A DNA stretch of 64,000 bases, from positions 1,759,712 to 1,823,711 of the forward strand of contig NZ_KV440950.1 in NCBI RefSeq assembly GCF_001636405.1, in the 5' to 3' direction. Shown here piece by piece: positions 27,339 to 37,511 of the stretch. The stretch's first letter is position 1. Every line of letters begins with the position of its first letter. The position numbers were made by a program, and so were the translations under genes. This DNA comes from Peribacillus frigoritolerans. Its GTDB lineage: Bacteria > Bacillota > Bacilli > Bacillales > DSM-1321. Under the pieces are notes generated by a model. That model was given only the letters and a program-made list of their open reading frames with translations, made no database searches and was not told the origin of the DNA.

Positions 27339-27359
27339 GGTCTTTTTAAAAAGGTCCGC

Positions 27360-27396
27360 AAAAGCATCCCGGTTTTTTATGGGGTGCTTTTTTGCT
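27360..27396 (+). terminator. Terminator 2 after fxsA
   Basis: AAAAGCATCCC and GGGGTGCTTTTTT, with one wobble, only 20 bp beyond terminator 1. Tandem terminators insulate aceBA from the pfkA-pyk-fxsA transcripts. Confidence 0.8.
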
Positions 27397-27515
27397 TTAC
27401 AAATGGCTCCTGTTTCACCATTGAATGATGATTTCCACGAGAATGAAATGTGTATAATAACAGGACTTTTAAATGATTATCACTTGGAAACATTGGTAAA
27501 TAAGGCTTTTCCAAG

Positions 27516-27543
27516 CTAAAAAATCTTTTTTTAGATTTTTTAG
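27516..27543. other. AT-rich inverted repeat upstream of aceB
   Basis: CTAAAAAATCT and AGATTTTTTAG, 11-bp perfect arms around six T, ending 10 bp before the aceB -35. It could be a third terminator or a protein-binding dyad. Confidence 0.5.
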
Positions 27544-27552
27544 AAAAAACTG

Positions 27553-27582
27553 GTGACAAATTTATACAACGTGTTATATAAT
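27553..27582 (+). promoter_or_regulatory. SigA promoter of aceBA
   Basis: GTGACA (27553-27558), 18-bp spacer, TATAAT (27577-27582), 65 nt before aceB. No clear cre match was seen near it. Confidence 0.6.
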
Positions 27583-27647
27583 ACAAACAGGAAATAAAAC
27601 ATCTGTATTATAACATAAAAGAGTTGGAAAGGGTGTGGAGAGGCAAT

Positions 27648-29240
27648 ATGATTACGGAAGCAAAAGGCTTACAGATTACAGGCAATATTAAGCCAGGATA
27701 TGAACAAATACTTACAGCGGAAGCTCTTCAATTCATCGAAAGAATGGAACGGCATTTCGGTGGAAGAAGGGCAGAACTTCTAGAACGGCGGAAAAGCGTT
27801 CAGGAAGAACTGAATCAAGGCATGCTTCCTGATTTCCTTGAAGAAACGAAGCATATTCGTGCAAGTGATTGGACGATTGCGCCCCTCCCGAATGATTTGC
27901 AGGATCGCAGGGTTGAAATCACTGGACCTGTTGATCGTAAAATGATCATAAATGCCATGAACTCAGGTGCCAATGTATTCATGGCTGACTTTGAAGATGC
28001 CAATTCACCCACTTGGGAGAATTGCATCGATGGCCAATTGAATCTGCGCGATGCAATCCGCGGAACCATTTCATTTAAAAATCCAAATGGCAAAGTGTAT
28101 GAATTAAATGAAAGAACAGCTGTGCTAAAGGTAAGGCCACGCGGCTGGCATTTGGAGGAAAAACATGTCCTTTTGGATGGACAGCCTATATCAGCCAGCA
28201 TTTTTGACTTTGGACTGTACTTTTACCACAACGCAAAAGCATTGGTTGAAAAACAAAGCGGTCCATACTTTTACTTACCGAAAATGGAAAGCCATCTCGA
28301 AGCAAGATTATGGAATGAAATTTTCGTATATGCACAGAACGATTTGAGAATCCCGCAAGGAACCATCAAGGCAACGGTCTTGATAGAAACAATTCTTGCT
28401 GCATTCGAAATGGACGAAATTCTGTACGAGCTGAAAGAACATTCGGCAGGCCTGAACTGTGGCCGCTGGGATTATATCTTTAGTTTCCTGAAAAAATTCC
28501 GTAACTCGGATGATGTCATTTTCCCAGATCGGCAGCAGGTCACGATGACCGTCCCGAACATGAGGGCGTATTCCTTACTGGCGATCAAAACATGCCACAG
28601 CCGTAATGCTCCTGCAATTGGCGGGATGGCCGCACAAATTCCCGTTAAAAATGACCCGGTTAAGAACGATGAGGCTTTTGCGAAAGTTAAGGCAGATAAA
28701 GAACGCGAAGCAAGAGACGGTCATGATGGAACATGGGTTGCCCACCCAGGTATGGTAAGCACGGCAAAAGAGGTTTTTGACCTGCTCGTTCCAAAACCGA
28801 ATCAAATTTTCCGGAAACGGGAAGATGTCCATGTAACAGCACAAGAGTTGCTGGCTGTACCGGAAGGAACGATCACAGAGGCAGGCTTAAGGACGAATAT
28901 TAATGTAGGCATCCAATATATCGCCTCATGGTTATGCGGCAGAGGTGCGGCACCTATCAATAACTTAATGGAAGATGCTGCAACCGCTGAAATTTCAAGG
29001 GCTCAAGTCTGGCAATGGATCCGTCATCCAAAAGGCATTCTCGAAGATGGCAGGAAAATAACCGAGGAATTATTCCATCAAATCAAAGAAGAAGAATTGG
29101 CGGTCATTAAATCGGAAGTAGGGGAACAAACTTTCAAATCAGGAAAGTTTGAAGAGTCTACTAAACTATTTGAACAATTGATTGAAGCGGATGACTTTGC
29201 AGATTTCTTAACTAACGCGGCATATGAAAAATTATCTTAA
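27648..29240 (+). CDS. aceB: Malate synthase (glyoxylate shunt)
   Basis: Condenses glyoxylate and acetyl-CoA to malate. 530 residues from ATG 27648 (GGAGAGG, 5 nt); a TTG eight codons upstream is rejected. It is the malate synthase A type: [14 protein letters not shown], the [12 protein letters not shown] block and a C-terminal catalytic Asp region ([18 protein letters not shown]). First gene of aceBA, 35 bp before aceA. The pathway is absent from B. subtilis 168, so this is an accessory insertion there or a loss in that lineage. Confidence 0.96.
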   Translation: MITEAKGLQITGNIKPGYEQILTAEALQFIERMERHFGGRRAELLERRKSVQEELNQGMLPDFLEETKHIRASDWTIAPLPNDLQDRRVEITGPVDRKMIINAMNSGANVFMADFEDANSPTWENCIDGQLNLRDAIRGTISFKNPNGKVYELNERTAVLKVRPRGWHLEEKHVLLDGQPISASIFDFGLYFYHNAKALVEKQSGPYFYLPKMESHLEARLWNEIFVYAQNDLRIPQGTIKATVLIETILAAFEMDEILYELKEHSAGLNCGRWDYIFSFLKKFRNSDDVIFPDRQQVTMTVPNMRAYSLLAIKTCHSRNAPAIGGMAAQIPVKNDPVKNDEAFAKVKADKEREARDGHDGTWVAHPGMVSTAKEVFDLLVPKPNQIFRKREDVHVTAQELLAVPEGTITEAGLRTNINVGIQYIASWLCGRGAAPINNLMEDAATAEISRAQVWQWIRHPKGILEDGRKITEELFHQIKEEELAVIKSEVGEQTFKSGKFEESTKLFEQLIEADDFADFLTNAAYEKLS

Positions 29241-29275
29241 TATTCAAAATATATGATATGAATTAGGAGGAAATA

Positions 29276-30562
29276 ATGATGATGAATGAGAGAGCGCAAA
29301 AATTACAACAAAGCTGGGAAAATGACTCACGGTGGACTGGTATTAAACGTCCTTATACGGCCGAGGAAGTCATTAAACTGAGAGGTTCCATCGATATTGA
29401 ACAAACATTGGCACGCCGCGGTTCCGAAAAACTATGGAATCTATTAAAAACAGAGGATTTCATCAATGCATTAGGAGCATTGACCGGTAACCAAGCCATG
29501 CAGCAGGTGAAAGCTGGTTTAAAAGCAATCTACTTAAGCGGCTGGCAAGTGGCGGCAGATGCTAACATCGCAGGGCAAATGTACCCTGACCAAAGTTTAT
29601 ATCCAGCCAACTCCGTGCCGCAAGTCGTTAAACGCATTAATCAGACACTTCAGCGTGCAGACCAAATCAGCTTTGCTGAAGGGAAGAATGATATCGATTG
29701 GTTCGCTCCAATCGTGGCGGATGCTGAAGCAGGTTTTGGCGGTTCCCTTAACGTCTTTGAATTAATGAAAGGCATGATCGAAGCTGGAGCGGCTGGCGTT
29801 CACTTCGAAGACCAGCTTTCTTCCGAGAAAAAATGCGGTCACCTAGGCGGTAAAGTCCTTCTTCCTACCCAAACGGCAGTGCGTAATTTAGTTTCCGCCC
29901 GATTGGCAGCAGATGTAATGGGTACACCGACCATTTTGATTGCCCGTACGGATGCTGATGCTGCAGATTTGATCACGGATGATATTGATCCGGTCGATGC
30001 ACCATTCATCACTGGTGAAAGGACTCCAGAAGGATTCTACCGCACGAATGCAGGTCTTGACCAAGCCATTGCAAGAGGCCTTGCTTATGCGCCATATGCC
30101 GACCTTATCTGGTGTGAGACTTCTGAACCTAATCTAGCGGATGCTCGCCGCTTTGCCGAGGCCATCCATGCAGAGTTCCCGGGAAAATTGCTTGCTTACA
30201 ATTGTTCCCCATCATTTAACTGGAAAGCGAAATTAAGTGATGAAGAGATTGCCAATTATCAAGTGGAATTGGGTAAATTGGGTTATAAATTCCAATTCGT
30301 TACACTTGCAGGCTTCCATTCATTGAATCATAGCATGTTCAACCTTGCTCTTGGTTATAAAGAACGCGGCATGGCTGCATACTCTGAACTTCAACAAGCG
30401 GAATTCGCTAGTGAGCCGGATGGCTATACAGCAACACGTCATCAGCGTGAAGTGGGAACGGGTTACTTTGATGAAGTGGCACAAGTCGTTTCTGGTGGAA
30501 CATCATCCACAACAGCACTTGCAGGTTCCACTGAAACAGAACAATTCGAGACGTCAAAATAA
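29276..30562 (+). CDS. aceA: Isocitrate lyase (glyoxylate shunt)
   Basis: Splits isocitrate to succinate and glyoxylate. 428 residues. The catalytic hexapeptide region KKCGH (about residues 185-189) and the [18 protein letters not shown] metal-binding block are intact. Three consecutive ATG codons (29276, 29279, 29282) follow GGAGG by 5, 8 and 11 nt, so the exact start is open. Co-transcribed with aceB; it competes with Icd, encoded 4 kb downstream, for isocitrate. Confidence 0.96.
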   Translation: MMMNERAQKLQQSWENDSRWTGIKRPYTAEEVIKLRGSIDIEQTLARRGSEKLWNLLKTEDFINALGALTGNQAMQQVKAGLKAIYLSGWQVAADANIAGQMYPDQSLYPANSVPQVVKRINQTLQRADQISFAEGKNDIDWFAPIVADAEAGFGGSLNVFELMKGMIEAGAAGVHFEDQLSSEKKCGHLGGKVLLPTQTAVRNLVSARLAADVMGTPTILIARTDADAADLITDDIDPVDAPFITGERTPEGFYRTNAGLDQAIARGLAYAPYADLIWCETSEPNLADARRFAEAIHAEFPGKLLAYNCSPSFNWKAKLSDEEIANYQVELGKLGYKFQFVTLAGFHSLNHSMFNLALGYKERGMAAYSELQQAEFASEPDGYTATRHQREVGTGYFDEVAQVVSGGTSSTTALAGSTETEQFETSK

Positions 30563-30577
30563 TTCTAGTTTAAAACC

Positions 30578-30609
30578 AAAAATCCGCCTTGTACCCGAGG
30601 CGGATTTTT
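30578..30609. terminator. Terminator aceA / ytvI
   Basis: AAAAATCCGCCT and AGGCGGATTTTT, perfect 12-bp arms, bidirectional between convergent genes. Confidence 0.92.
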
Positions 30610-30645
30610 AAGTGGAAAAAGTGAATGCTAATGGAAGTCAGGACC

Positions 30646-31770
30646 TTAAGTGGTTTTCTTTGTATCCCCGATGATGAAAGTCCATATGGCCTTGAAGACA
30701 TGGGCACGCTGAAGTGTATTGAATATGACAAGTACGACAGGTCCGGCAATCAAACCTAGGAAACCGATCAACTTGAATCCGATGAACAAGGCGATGAGAG
30801 TGGCAAGCGGATCCAAACCAATACTGGATGAAAGAACTTTTGGCTCTATTAGCTGACGCTGGACAACGACGATTATGTAAAGGACGGACAAACCGATTGC
30901 GAGACTTGTATTCCCGGCAATGAATTCAAAGATGATCCAAGGAATGAAAATCGTACCTGTCCCTAAATAGGGAATGATATCGACCAGTCCGCATATCAGG
31001 GCAATGGTAATTGAATAATTCACCCCTAAAATGAGAAATCCGATTAAAATCGTGACAGTCGTCAATGAAACAAGAGTGAATTGTGCCCGGATGAATCCGA
31101 ATAAAGCCCGTTTTAAATCCCTGAATAAACGCTTTGCACCCGCAAAAATCTTATCAGGCAACACTTTTCCGGTCATGCGGCCGAAGGTATCCCAATCTTT
31201 GCTGATGAAGAATGTGCCAAGCAAAGTAAAAAGGAGTGCCGTTGCTGTAGTTGGAAACCATCCGATGATTGTGGGGATGTTCTTCAAGAAGGCTTGAATG
31301 AAGCCGCTTACTCCCGTCGTGATGGATTCACCGATATTTTGGATATTCTTGAGGATTGTGTCTTGCTGTTCGGTATCCAAATTATTGAACATGGCAGCTA
31401 TTTGATTATATAAAGGGATGACGGTGGTAGCGATGTATGTTTCTATATAATCCACGATGGTTTCAATGTGTTTCGGGATGACTCCGGCAAGGTAATTGGT
31501 CCCTGAAATGATCTCGGTGACCAGTAAGGTGATAAGACCCGCAAATAAAAGGAAAATGAGTAAAAGGGAAACGAATACAGCTAACCCCCGTGGCAGCCGC
31601 CCTTTCCTTTCGAAAAAGATGACCAGGGGATTCATCAAGAAAGCGATGATCATGGCAATGATGAATGGATATGTATATTTAGATAAATAAAACAAGGCAA
31701 TTCCACCTAATATTATCCCTCCGACGACCAGTAAAGAACGAATGAAACGATACATATATACCGGATTCAA
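30646..31770 (-). CDS. ytvI: AI-2E family transporter YtvI
   Basis: 374 residues from TTG 31770, placed 7 nt after AAGGAGG; the upstream ATG at 31791 would put the SD inside the gene. Seven to eight hydrophobic helices and the AI-2E (UPF0118/PerM) C-terminal signature with VDIIPYLGTG and EPKVLSSSIGLDPLATLIALFIG. Family members export diverse small solutes or act as Na+/H+ antiporters; the substrate here is unknown. Confidence 0.88.
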   Translation of the reverse strand: MNPVYMYRFIRSLLVVGGIILGGIALFYLSKYTYPFIIAMIIAFLMNPLVIFFERKGRLPRGLAVFVSLLLIFLLFAGLITLLVTEIISGTNYLAGVIPKHIETIVDYIETYIATTVIPLYNQIAAMFNNLDTEQQDTILKNIQNIGESITTGVSGFIQAFLKNIPTIIGWFPTTATALLFTLLGTFFISKDWDTFGRMTGKVLPDKIFAGAKRLFRDLKRALFGFIRAQFTLVSLTTVTILIGFLILGVNYSITIALICGLVDIIPYLGTGTIFIPWIIFEFIAGNTSLAIGLSVLYIIVVVQRQLIEPKVLSSSIGLDPLATLIALFIGFKLIGFLGLIAGPVVLVIFNTLQRAHVFKAIWTFIIGDTKKTT

Positions 31771-31963
31771 GTCATATCCTCCTTCAACCATTAAGTTTGT
31801 ATTATAATTGTAACGATGATGGAAAAGAAAGGAAAGATTCTTTCGTCTTTCGTTTTGAATTTTTTCTGCAGATGCATCGTTCCTTAAATCATTTTTCTCC
31901 CAAGAACAAGGGAGTTTGTTATGTTAAAATAACAAAAAAAAGAAGGAAGAAGGTGAAGGGATA

Positions 31964-32425
31964 ATGATCAACGGTCCTGTCGTATTTTTAATTCTGCTTG
32001 CTGCAATCGGTTGGTTTGGGAAAAATACCTCACTGATCATGGCTGCGGGTTTTCTTTTAAGCATGAAACTGATTGGCCTTGACGCTAAAGTGTTTCCATA
32101 CCTTGAAGCGAAAGGAATCAACCTGGGTGTCACGATCATCACGATCTCCGTACTCATTCCCATAGCAAACGGAGCGATTGGTTTCAAGGAACTAGGAGAC
32201 GCGATAAAATCCCCTTATGCCTGGATTGCACTTGCATCCGGAATAGCCGTTGCACTCATAGCAAAAAATGGGATTACACTGCTGTCGCATGATCCGCACA
32301 TTACCACCGCTCTTGTATTTGGGACGATTCTTGCGGTTGCCTTATTCAAAGGTGTGGCTGTCGGCCCGTTAATCGGGGCAGGAATTGCTTATTTATGCAT
32401 GCAGATCTTTAATTTTTTTAAATGA
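31964..32425 (+). CDS. ytwI: UPF0756 (DUF441) membrane protein YtwI
   Basis: 153 residues with four strongly hydrophobic helices (about 5-25, 50-70, 85-105 and 115-148), matching YtwI of B. subtilis, which also lies between ytvI and citZ. Function unknown. SD GAAGGTGAAGGG precedes the ATG. It is divergent from ytvI. Confidence 0.88.
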   Translation: MINGPVVFLILLAAIGWFGKNTSLIMAAGFLLSMKLIGLDAKVFPYLEAKGINLGVTIITISVLIPIANGAIGFKELGDAIKSPYAWIALASGIAVALIAKNGITLLSHDPHITTALVFGTILAVALFKGVAVGPLIGAGIAYLCMQIFNFFK

Positions 32426-32730
32426 AGTGAGAGGCTAAAGGGAGAAAACCCCGTCAGTACTGGAAATGTAAATTTTCTATTTAATGTTTCGTTTATTCTG
32501 CTTTGAGACATTTTTTTTGAAAAAACGATTTTAAACGCATGAATAAAGCAAGAGAATATGTAGCTAATTTTTCTAATAAAATAATAATTTTTTCACATTT
32601 TAAGTGCTTTTCATTCCCAAAAAAGTGTTTATTGTTTATAATAATCATGTAACTGCTCTGATTTATTAAAATTGGGATTCAGAATATCATTGATATTTTT
32701 GAGGAATCTTAAAAAAAGATGTAGTTATTG

Positions 32731-32744
32731 AGCAAGCGCTCACT
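32731..32744. promoter_or_regulatory. cre-like site 1 (citZ)
   Basis: AGCAAGCGCTCACT: perfect AANCGNT core with three mismatches at the edges; embedded in the palindrome TGAGC-AAGC-GCTCA at 32729-32742. Confidence 0.4.
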
Positions 32745-32823
32745 AGGAATAGCTACAAGCATTATTTTTAGAATTTCTTAATTAAAGATTATCGTACATT
32801 TTACTATTGTTGGGGTCATATTC

Positions 32824-32837
32824 TGTGAACGCTTCCA
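32824..32837. promoter_or_regulatory. cre-like site 2 (citZ)
   Basis: TGTGAACGCTTCCA differs from TGWAANCGNTNWCA at two positions. Confidence 0.5.
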
Positions 32838-32895
32838 ATACAAGATGTATGTCTTCTGCTAAAAAATAGATGGTTGTTTACAATAGCTAATTTCT

Positions 32896-32909
32896 TGGAA
32901 GCGCTACAT
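32896..32909. promoter_or_regulatory. cre-like site 3 (citZ)
   Basis: TGGAAGCGCTACAT keeps AANCGNT with mismatches at position 3 and the last two positions. It lies 56 bp before the start codon. Confidence 0.4.
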
Positions 32910-32964
32910 TTATACGCTAATAGCAAGGGCATAGGGGAATATCTAGGAAAAGGAGAGATTTAGT

Positions 32965-34080
32965 ATGACAGCAACAAAAGGTCTTGAAGGTGTGGTAGCA
33001 ACAACTTCATCAGTAAGCTCCATTATCGATGACACATTAACGTATGTAGGTTATGACATCGATGATTTGGCTTCGAACGCAACATTCGAGGAAGTAATCT
33101 ATCTTTTATGGCACGGAGCTCTTCCGAACAAAAGCCAACTAGAAGAATTAACTAAACAACTTGCTGAAAATGCTGAAATTCCAGCTGAAGTGGTTAATCA
33201 CTTCAAAACATACCCAATTGATAAAGTACATCCAATGGGAGCTCTTCGCACCGCAGTATCTCTTCTTGGTCTTTATGATGAAGAAGCAGATGTAATGAAT
33301 GAAGAAGCTAACTATCGTAAAGCAATCCGCATCCAAGCAAAAATCCCTACATTGGTAACAACTTTCGCTCGCGTCCGTCAAGGGAAAGAAGCTGTTGCTC
33401 CACGTACAGATTTAAGCTTTGCTGCTAACTTCTTATATATGTTAAGCGGTAATGAACCAACGGCAATCGAAGAAGAAGCATTCAACAAGGCATTGGTTCT
33501 TCATGCTGACCATGAATTAAACGCTTCTACATTCACTGCACGCGTTTGTGTGGCTACATTAGCTGATATCTATTCTGGTGTAACTGCTGCCATCGGCGCT
33601 TTAAAAGGCCCACTTCACGGCGGAGCTAACGAACAAGTCATGAAAATGCTTACAGAAATTGGTTCAGTTGATAACGTTGAGCCATATATCAACGAAAAAT
33701 TAGCCAATAAAGAAAAAATCATGGGCTTTGGCCACCGTGTATACCGTAAAGGTGATCCTCGTGCTAAACACCTTAAAGAAATGTCACAAAAACTGACTGA
33801 ACTTACTGGGCAACCTCAATATTATGATATGTCCATCAAAATTCATGAAATCGTAACCGGTCAAAAGAATCTTCCGCCGAATGTGGATTTCTATTCTGCT
33901 TCCGTATACCACAGTTTAGGCATCGAGCATGACCTATTTACACCAATCTTTGCTGTAAGCCGTGCTTCAGGCTGGATCGCTCATATCCTTGAGCAATATT
34001 CAAACAACCGCCTTATCCGTCCGCGTGCAGAGTATGTTGGACCAGGTATGCAAAAATATGTACCGATTGAAAACCGCTAA
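32965..34080 (+). CDS. citZ: Citrate synthase
   Basis: Condenses oxaloacetate and acetyl-CoA. 371 residues, the Gram-positive dimeric type. Catalytic residues lie in GPLHGGANEQ (about 215), GFGHRVYRKGDPR (about 254) and VDFYSASVY (about 308). SD AAAGGAGAG. Codon use is visibly biased toward highly expressed codons, as in icd and mdh. First gene of the citZ-icd-mdh cluster, whose three members are separated by 121-140 bp. Confidence 0.97.
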   Translation: MTATKGLEGVVATTSSVSSIIDDTLTYVGYDIDDLASNATFEEVIYLLWHGALPNKSQLEELTKQLAENAEIPAEVVNHFKTYPIDKVHPMGALRTAVSLLGLYDEEADVMNEEANYRKAIRIQAKIPTLVTTFARVRQGKEAVAPRTDLSFAANFLYMLSGNEPTAIEEEAFNKALVLHADHELNASTFTARVCVATLADIYSGVTAAIGALKGPLHGGANEQVMKMLTEIGSVDNVEPYINEKLANKEKIMGFGHRVYRKGDPRAKHLKEMSQKLTELTGQPQYYDMSIKIHEIVTGQKNLPPNVDFYSASVYHSLGIEHDLFTPIFAVSRASGWIAHILEQYSNNRLIRPRAEYVGPGMQKYVPIENR

Positions 34081-34148
34081 TTAAAAGTTTTTTCGAAAAT
34101 CATTTTTTATTTCATCGAATTTGTAGTAAATTAATAGATGTGAGTAAA

Positions 34149-34196
34149 AAAGGTTAGTGGTTCTGCCTTATTTATTAAGCAGGCCATCTAACCTTT
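34149..34196 (+). other. Stem-loop between citZ and icd
   Basis: AAAGGTTAGTGG pairs with CCATCTAACCTTT-type sequence across an inner CTGC...GCAG stem. There is no T-run, so it is more likely an mRNA processing or stability element, or a partial terminator, than a full stop. Confidence 0.55.
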
Positions 34197-34220
34197 GAAT
34201 TTGAATCGGAGGTAAGAAAC

Positions 34221-35492
34221 ATGACACAAAGCCAAAAAATCACAGTTACTAACGGTGTTCTTAACGTACCAAACAACCCAATCGTTCCTTATATTGAGGG
34301 AGACGGAATCGGTCCTGATATCTGGGCTGCAGCATCCCGCGTTTTAGACGCAGCAGTTGAAAAAGCTTACAATGGCGAAAAGAAAATCGAATGGAAAGAA
34401 GTTTTAGCTGGACAAAAAGCATTTGACCAAACGGGCGAATGGCTTCCACAAGAAACTCTTGATGTCATTAACGAATATCTAATCGCTATTAAAGGACCTC
34501 TTACAACTCCAATCGGTGGCGGTATCCGCTCATTGAACGTTGCATTGCGTCAAGTATTGGACTTATTCGTATGTCTTCGTCCAGTACGTTACTTTGATGG
34601 TGTACCTTCACCAGTTAAACGTCCAGAAGACACTGACATGGTCATCTTCCGTGAAAACACTGAAGACATCTATGCTGGTATCGAATATGCAAAAGGTTCT
34701 GACGAAGCTAAGAAATTAATCGAATTCCTTCAAAATGAATTCGGTGTTCAAAAAATTCGTTTCCCTGAAACTTCAGGTATCGGAATTAAACCGATTTCCG
34801 AAGAAGGAACAAAACGTCTTGTTCGCGCTGCACTTAACTATGCAATCAAAGAAGGCCGTAAATCATTAACGCTTGTTCATAAAGGTAACATCATGAAATT
34901 CACTGAAGGTGCATTCAAAACTTGGGGTTATGAAGTTGCAGAACAAGAATTCGCCGATAAAGTGTTCACATGGAACCAATATGACAAAATTAAAGATGCT
35001 GAAGGCACTGAAGCTGCTAACAAAGCACAATCTGCTGCTGAAGCTGAAGGCAAAATCATCGTTAAAGATTCCATTGCCGATATCTTCTTACAACAAATCC
35101 TGACTCGTCCTAAAGAGTTTGATGTTGTTGCAACAATGAACTTGAACGGAGATTACATTTCTGATGCATTAGCTGCACAAGTTGGTGGAATCGGTATTGC
35201 TCCAGGAGCAAACATCAACTACGAAACTGGACATGCCATCTTCGAAGCAACTCACGGAACGGCTCCTAAATATGCTGGTCTTGATAAAGTTAACCCATCT
35301 TCAGTTCTTCTTTCAGGCGTTCTTTTACTTGAGCACCTTGGTTGGAACGAAGCTGCAAACAGCATCACTAAATCAGTGGAACAAACAATCGCTTCTAAAG
35401 TTGTTACATACGACTTTGCCCGCCTAATGGATGGTGCAACGGAAGTTAAATGTTCTGAGTTCGCTGACGAGCTTATCAAAAACCTTAAATAA
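34221..35492 (+). CDS. icd: Isocitrate dehydrogenase (NADP)
   Basis: Oxidative decarboxylation of isocitrate to 2-oxoglutarate with NADPH formation. 423 residues, B. subtilis citC type. The substrate loop [13 protein letters not shown] holds the serine phosphorylated in the E. coli enzyme, although Bacillus is not known to use that switch. Catalytic Tyr/Lys segments and the metal-binding DIFLQQIL and [18 protein letters not shown] are intact. Highly biased codons. SD CGGAGG. Confidence 0.97.
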   Translation: MTQSQKITVTNGVLNVPNNPIVPYIEGDGIGPDIWAAASRVLDAAVEKAYNGEKKIEWKEVLAGQKAFDQTGEWLPQETLDVINEYLIAIKGPLTTPIGGGIRSLNVALRQVLDLFVCLRPVRYFDGVPSPVKRPEDTDMVIFRENTEDIYAGIEYAKGSDEAKKLIEFLQNEFGVQKIRFPETSGIGIKPISEEGTKRLVRAALNYAIKEGRKSLTLVHKGNIMKFTEGAFKTWGYEVAEQEFADKVFTWNQYDKIKDAEGTEAANKAQSAAEAEGKIIVKDSIADIFLQQILTRPKEFDVVATMNLNGDYISDALAAQVGGIGIAPGANINYETGHAIFEATHGTAPKYAGLDKVNPSSVLLSGVLLLEHLGWNEAANSITKSVEQTIASKVVTYDFARLMDGATEVKCSEFADELIKNLK

Positions 35493-35613
35493 TTCATTAT
35501 ATGCTTTCTGGAAAAGTGCCTGAACGGGCTGCTTTTCCAGGAGGCTTATATATATTTTCAGAGGATGTTAAAAGTATTCCAAAAGTATTTATATATTTTA
35601 AGGAGGAAATAAC

Positions 35614-36549
35614 ATGTCTAAACGTAAAAAAATCACAGTTGTAGGTGCTGGATTCACTGGTGCTACAGCAGCATTCCTGGCAGCTCAAAAAGAGCTTGGT
35701 GATATCGTTTTAGTTGATATTCCGCAAGCTGAAAACCCTACAAAAGGTAAAGCCCTTGATATGGCGGAAGCAGGACCTGTTCTAGGTTTCGATGCTAACA
35801 TCATCGGTACATCCGACTATGCAGAAACAGCTGATTCCGACGTGGTGATCATCACTGCCGGAATTGCCCGTAAGCCCGGCATGAGCCGTGACGACTTAGT
35901 TCAAACTAACCAAAAAGTTATGAAATCAGTAACTAAAGAAGTCGTTAAATATTCCCCTAATACAACAATCATCGTTTTGACAAACCCTGTAGATGCAATG
36001 ACTTATACTGTATACAAAGAATCCGGTTTCCCTAAAGAACGCGTTATCGGACAATCAGGTGTACTTGATACAGCTCGTTTCCGCACGTTCGTGGCTCAAG
36101 AATTAAACTTATCGGTTAAAGATGTAACTGGATTCGTACTTGGCGGACACGGAGACGATATGGTTCCTCTAGTGCGTTACTCTTATGCAGGCGGAATTCC
36201 TTTGGAAAAATTGATCCCTCAAGATCGTTTAGAAGCAATAGTGGCTCGTACCCGCACTGGCGGCGGGGAAATCGTAAACCTTCTAGGAAACGGAAGCGCC
36301 TATTATGCACCGGCTGCATCCCTGGTGGAAATGGCTGAAGCGATCCTTAAAGATCAACGTCGCGTTCTTCCGTCAATCGCTTATCTCGAAGGTGAATACG
36401 GATTTGAAGGCATTTACCTTGGAGTGCCGACTGTACTTGGTGCAAAAGGCATTGAACAAATCATCGAACTTGATTTGACTGAAGGAGAAAAAACGGCACT
36501 TTCAAAATCTGTTGAATCGGTTAAAGCAGTCATGCAAGTCCTTCAATAA
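35614..36549 (+). CDS. mdh: Malate dehydrogenase
   Basis: NAD-dependent malate/oxaloacetate interconversion. 311 residues, LDH-like Mdh. Rossmann motif [10 protein letters not shown] (residues 11-20), acidic NAD-specific DIPQ after beta-2, substrate-binding arginines in [11 protein letters not shown], and catalytic HGDD near 179. SD AGGAGG. Third gene of the TCA cluster, ending at a strong terminator. Confidence 0.97.
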   Translation: MSKRKKITVVGAGFTGATAAFLAAQKELGDIVLVDIPQAENPTKGKALDMAEAGPVLGFDANIIGTSDYAETADSDVVIITAGIARKPGMSRDDLVQTNQKVMKSVTKEVVKYSPNTTIIVLTNPVDAMTYTVYKESGFPKERVIGQSGVLDTARFRTFVAQELNLSVKDVTGFVLGGHGDDMVPLVRYSYAGGIPLEKLIPQDRLEAIVARTRTGGGEIVNLLGNGSAYYAPAASLVEMAEAILKDQRRVLPSIAYLEGEYGFEGIYLGVPTVLGAKGIEQIIELDLTEGEKTALSKSVESVKAVMQVLQ

Positions 36550-36563
36550 AAGATCATAATCGG

Positions 36564-36623
36564 ACTGCCCGGATATTGGAAGAAAAGGCCAAGGCGCCTT
36601 ATTCCGACTCCGGGCAGTTTTTT
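36564..36623 (+). terminator. Terminator after mdh
   Basis: ACTGCCCGGA and TCCGGGCAGT arms with a large loop that folds on itself (GGCC/GGCGCC), then six T. Confidence 0.88.
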
Positions 36624-36700
36624 AATCCGTTCAAAAGAACCCTGGAGCGTATAATCTACCTGCTGAAGATAGGAATAACTTTATTTCCGTTTTTTTTATG

Positions 36701-36729
36701 TGTAAATTTCATATAATATTCTTTATAAT
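36701..36729 (+). promoter_or_regulatory. Possible phoPR promoter
   Basis: TGTAAA (36701-36706), 17-bp spacer, TATAAT (36724-36729); a second TATAAT is at 36712-36717. Known phoPR promoters in B. subtilis are multiple, so more than one may be real. Confidence 0.4.
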
Positions 36730-36791
36730 GGAATTGGATGAGTAGACCAAGAAATTGGTCTTTTGGGTAATACATAATTCAGGAGGATCTA

Positions 36792-37511
36792 ATGTCAAAG
36801 AAAATTCTCGTAGTGGATGATGAGCAATCAATAGTTACCTTACTTCAGTACAATTTAGAACAATCAGGCTATACGGTGATCACAGCTTTGGATGGAGAAC
36901 AAGGGCTGGAGGCTGCCGTGGATATACGACCCGATTTAGTGGTATTGGATTTGATGCTGCCTAAAATGGACGGGCTTGAAGTATGTAAGCAGCTTCGCCA
37001 GCAAAAAATCAATATACCGATCTTGATGCTGACAGCTAAGGACGATGAATTTGACAAGGTGCTGGGACTGGAACTGGGGGCGGATGATTACTTGACCAAG
37101 CCATTTAGTCCGAGGGAGGTAGTGGCCCGGATTAAAGCCATTTTAAGAAGATCCCAGTTGCAATCGAACGGAAGTGAGTCAAATCAGGATCAGGAAGAGG
37201 GTCTCCTGAAATTAGGGGAATTGAAAGTGTTCCCGGAACGATACGAAGCATTCTTTGATGAACAGCAATTAGAATTGACTCCAAAGGAATTTGAATTACT
37301 TTTATATTTGGCGAAGAATAAAGGAAGAGTGCTGACCAGGGATCAACTTCTCAGTGCGGTATGGAATTATGATTTCGCGGGAGACTCACGGATCGTCGAT
37401 GTCCATATTAGCCATCTTCGTGAAAAAATAGAGAAAGATACAAAAAAACCACTCTATATTAAAACGATAAGGGGCTTGGGGTATAAGCTTGAGGAGCCTA
37501 AAAAGGAATGA
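36792..37511 (+). CDS. phoP: Response regulator PhoP
   Basis: 239-residue OmpR/PhoB-type regulator of the phosphate-starvation response. Receiver domain 1-120 with the acidic pair D9/D10, phospho-acceptor D53 (VVLDLMLPKMDG) and the conserved Lys in DDYLTKPFS. The C-terminal winged helix (about 140-235) has LTPKEFELLLYLAKNKGRVLTRDQLL. It overlaps phoR by ATGA. SD CAGGAGG. Confidence 0.96.
   Translation: MSKKILVVDDEQSIVTLLQYNLEQSGYTVITALDGEQGLEAAVDIRPDLVVLDLMLPKMDGLEVCKQLRQQKINIPILMLTAKDDEFDKVLGLELGADDYLTKPFSPREVVARIKAILRRSQLQSNGSESNQDQEEGLLKLGELKVFPERYEAFFDEQQLELTPKEFELLLYLAKNKGRVLTRDQLLSAVWNYDFAGDSRIVDVHISHLREKIEKDTKKPLYIKTIRGLGYKLEEPKKE

Larger units (their letters stand above)
32426..32964 (+). 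promoter_or_regulatory. Long control region of citZ
   Basis: 539 bp with no gene, strongly AT-rich. It contains TATAAT at 32637-32642 without a convincing -35, and three sequences with cre-type cores listed separately. In B. subtilis, citZ is repressed by CcpA and CcpC, so a long regulatory region is expected. Confidence 0.6.

Noticed and set aside
27337-27519. 60-codon frame upstream of aceB
   Set aside because: Begins between two terminators, lacks a SD, and overlaps hairpins.
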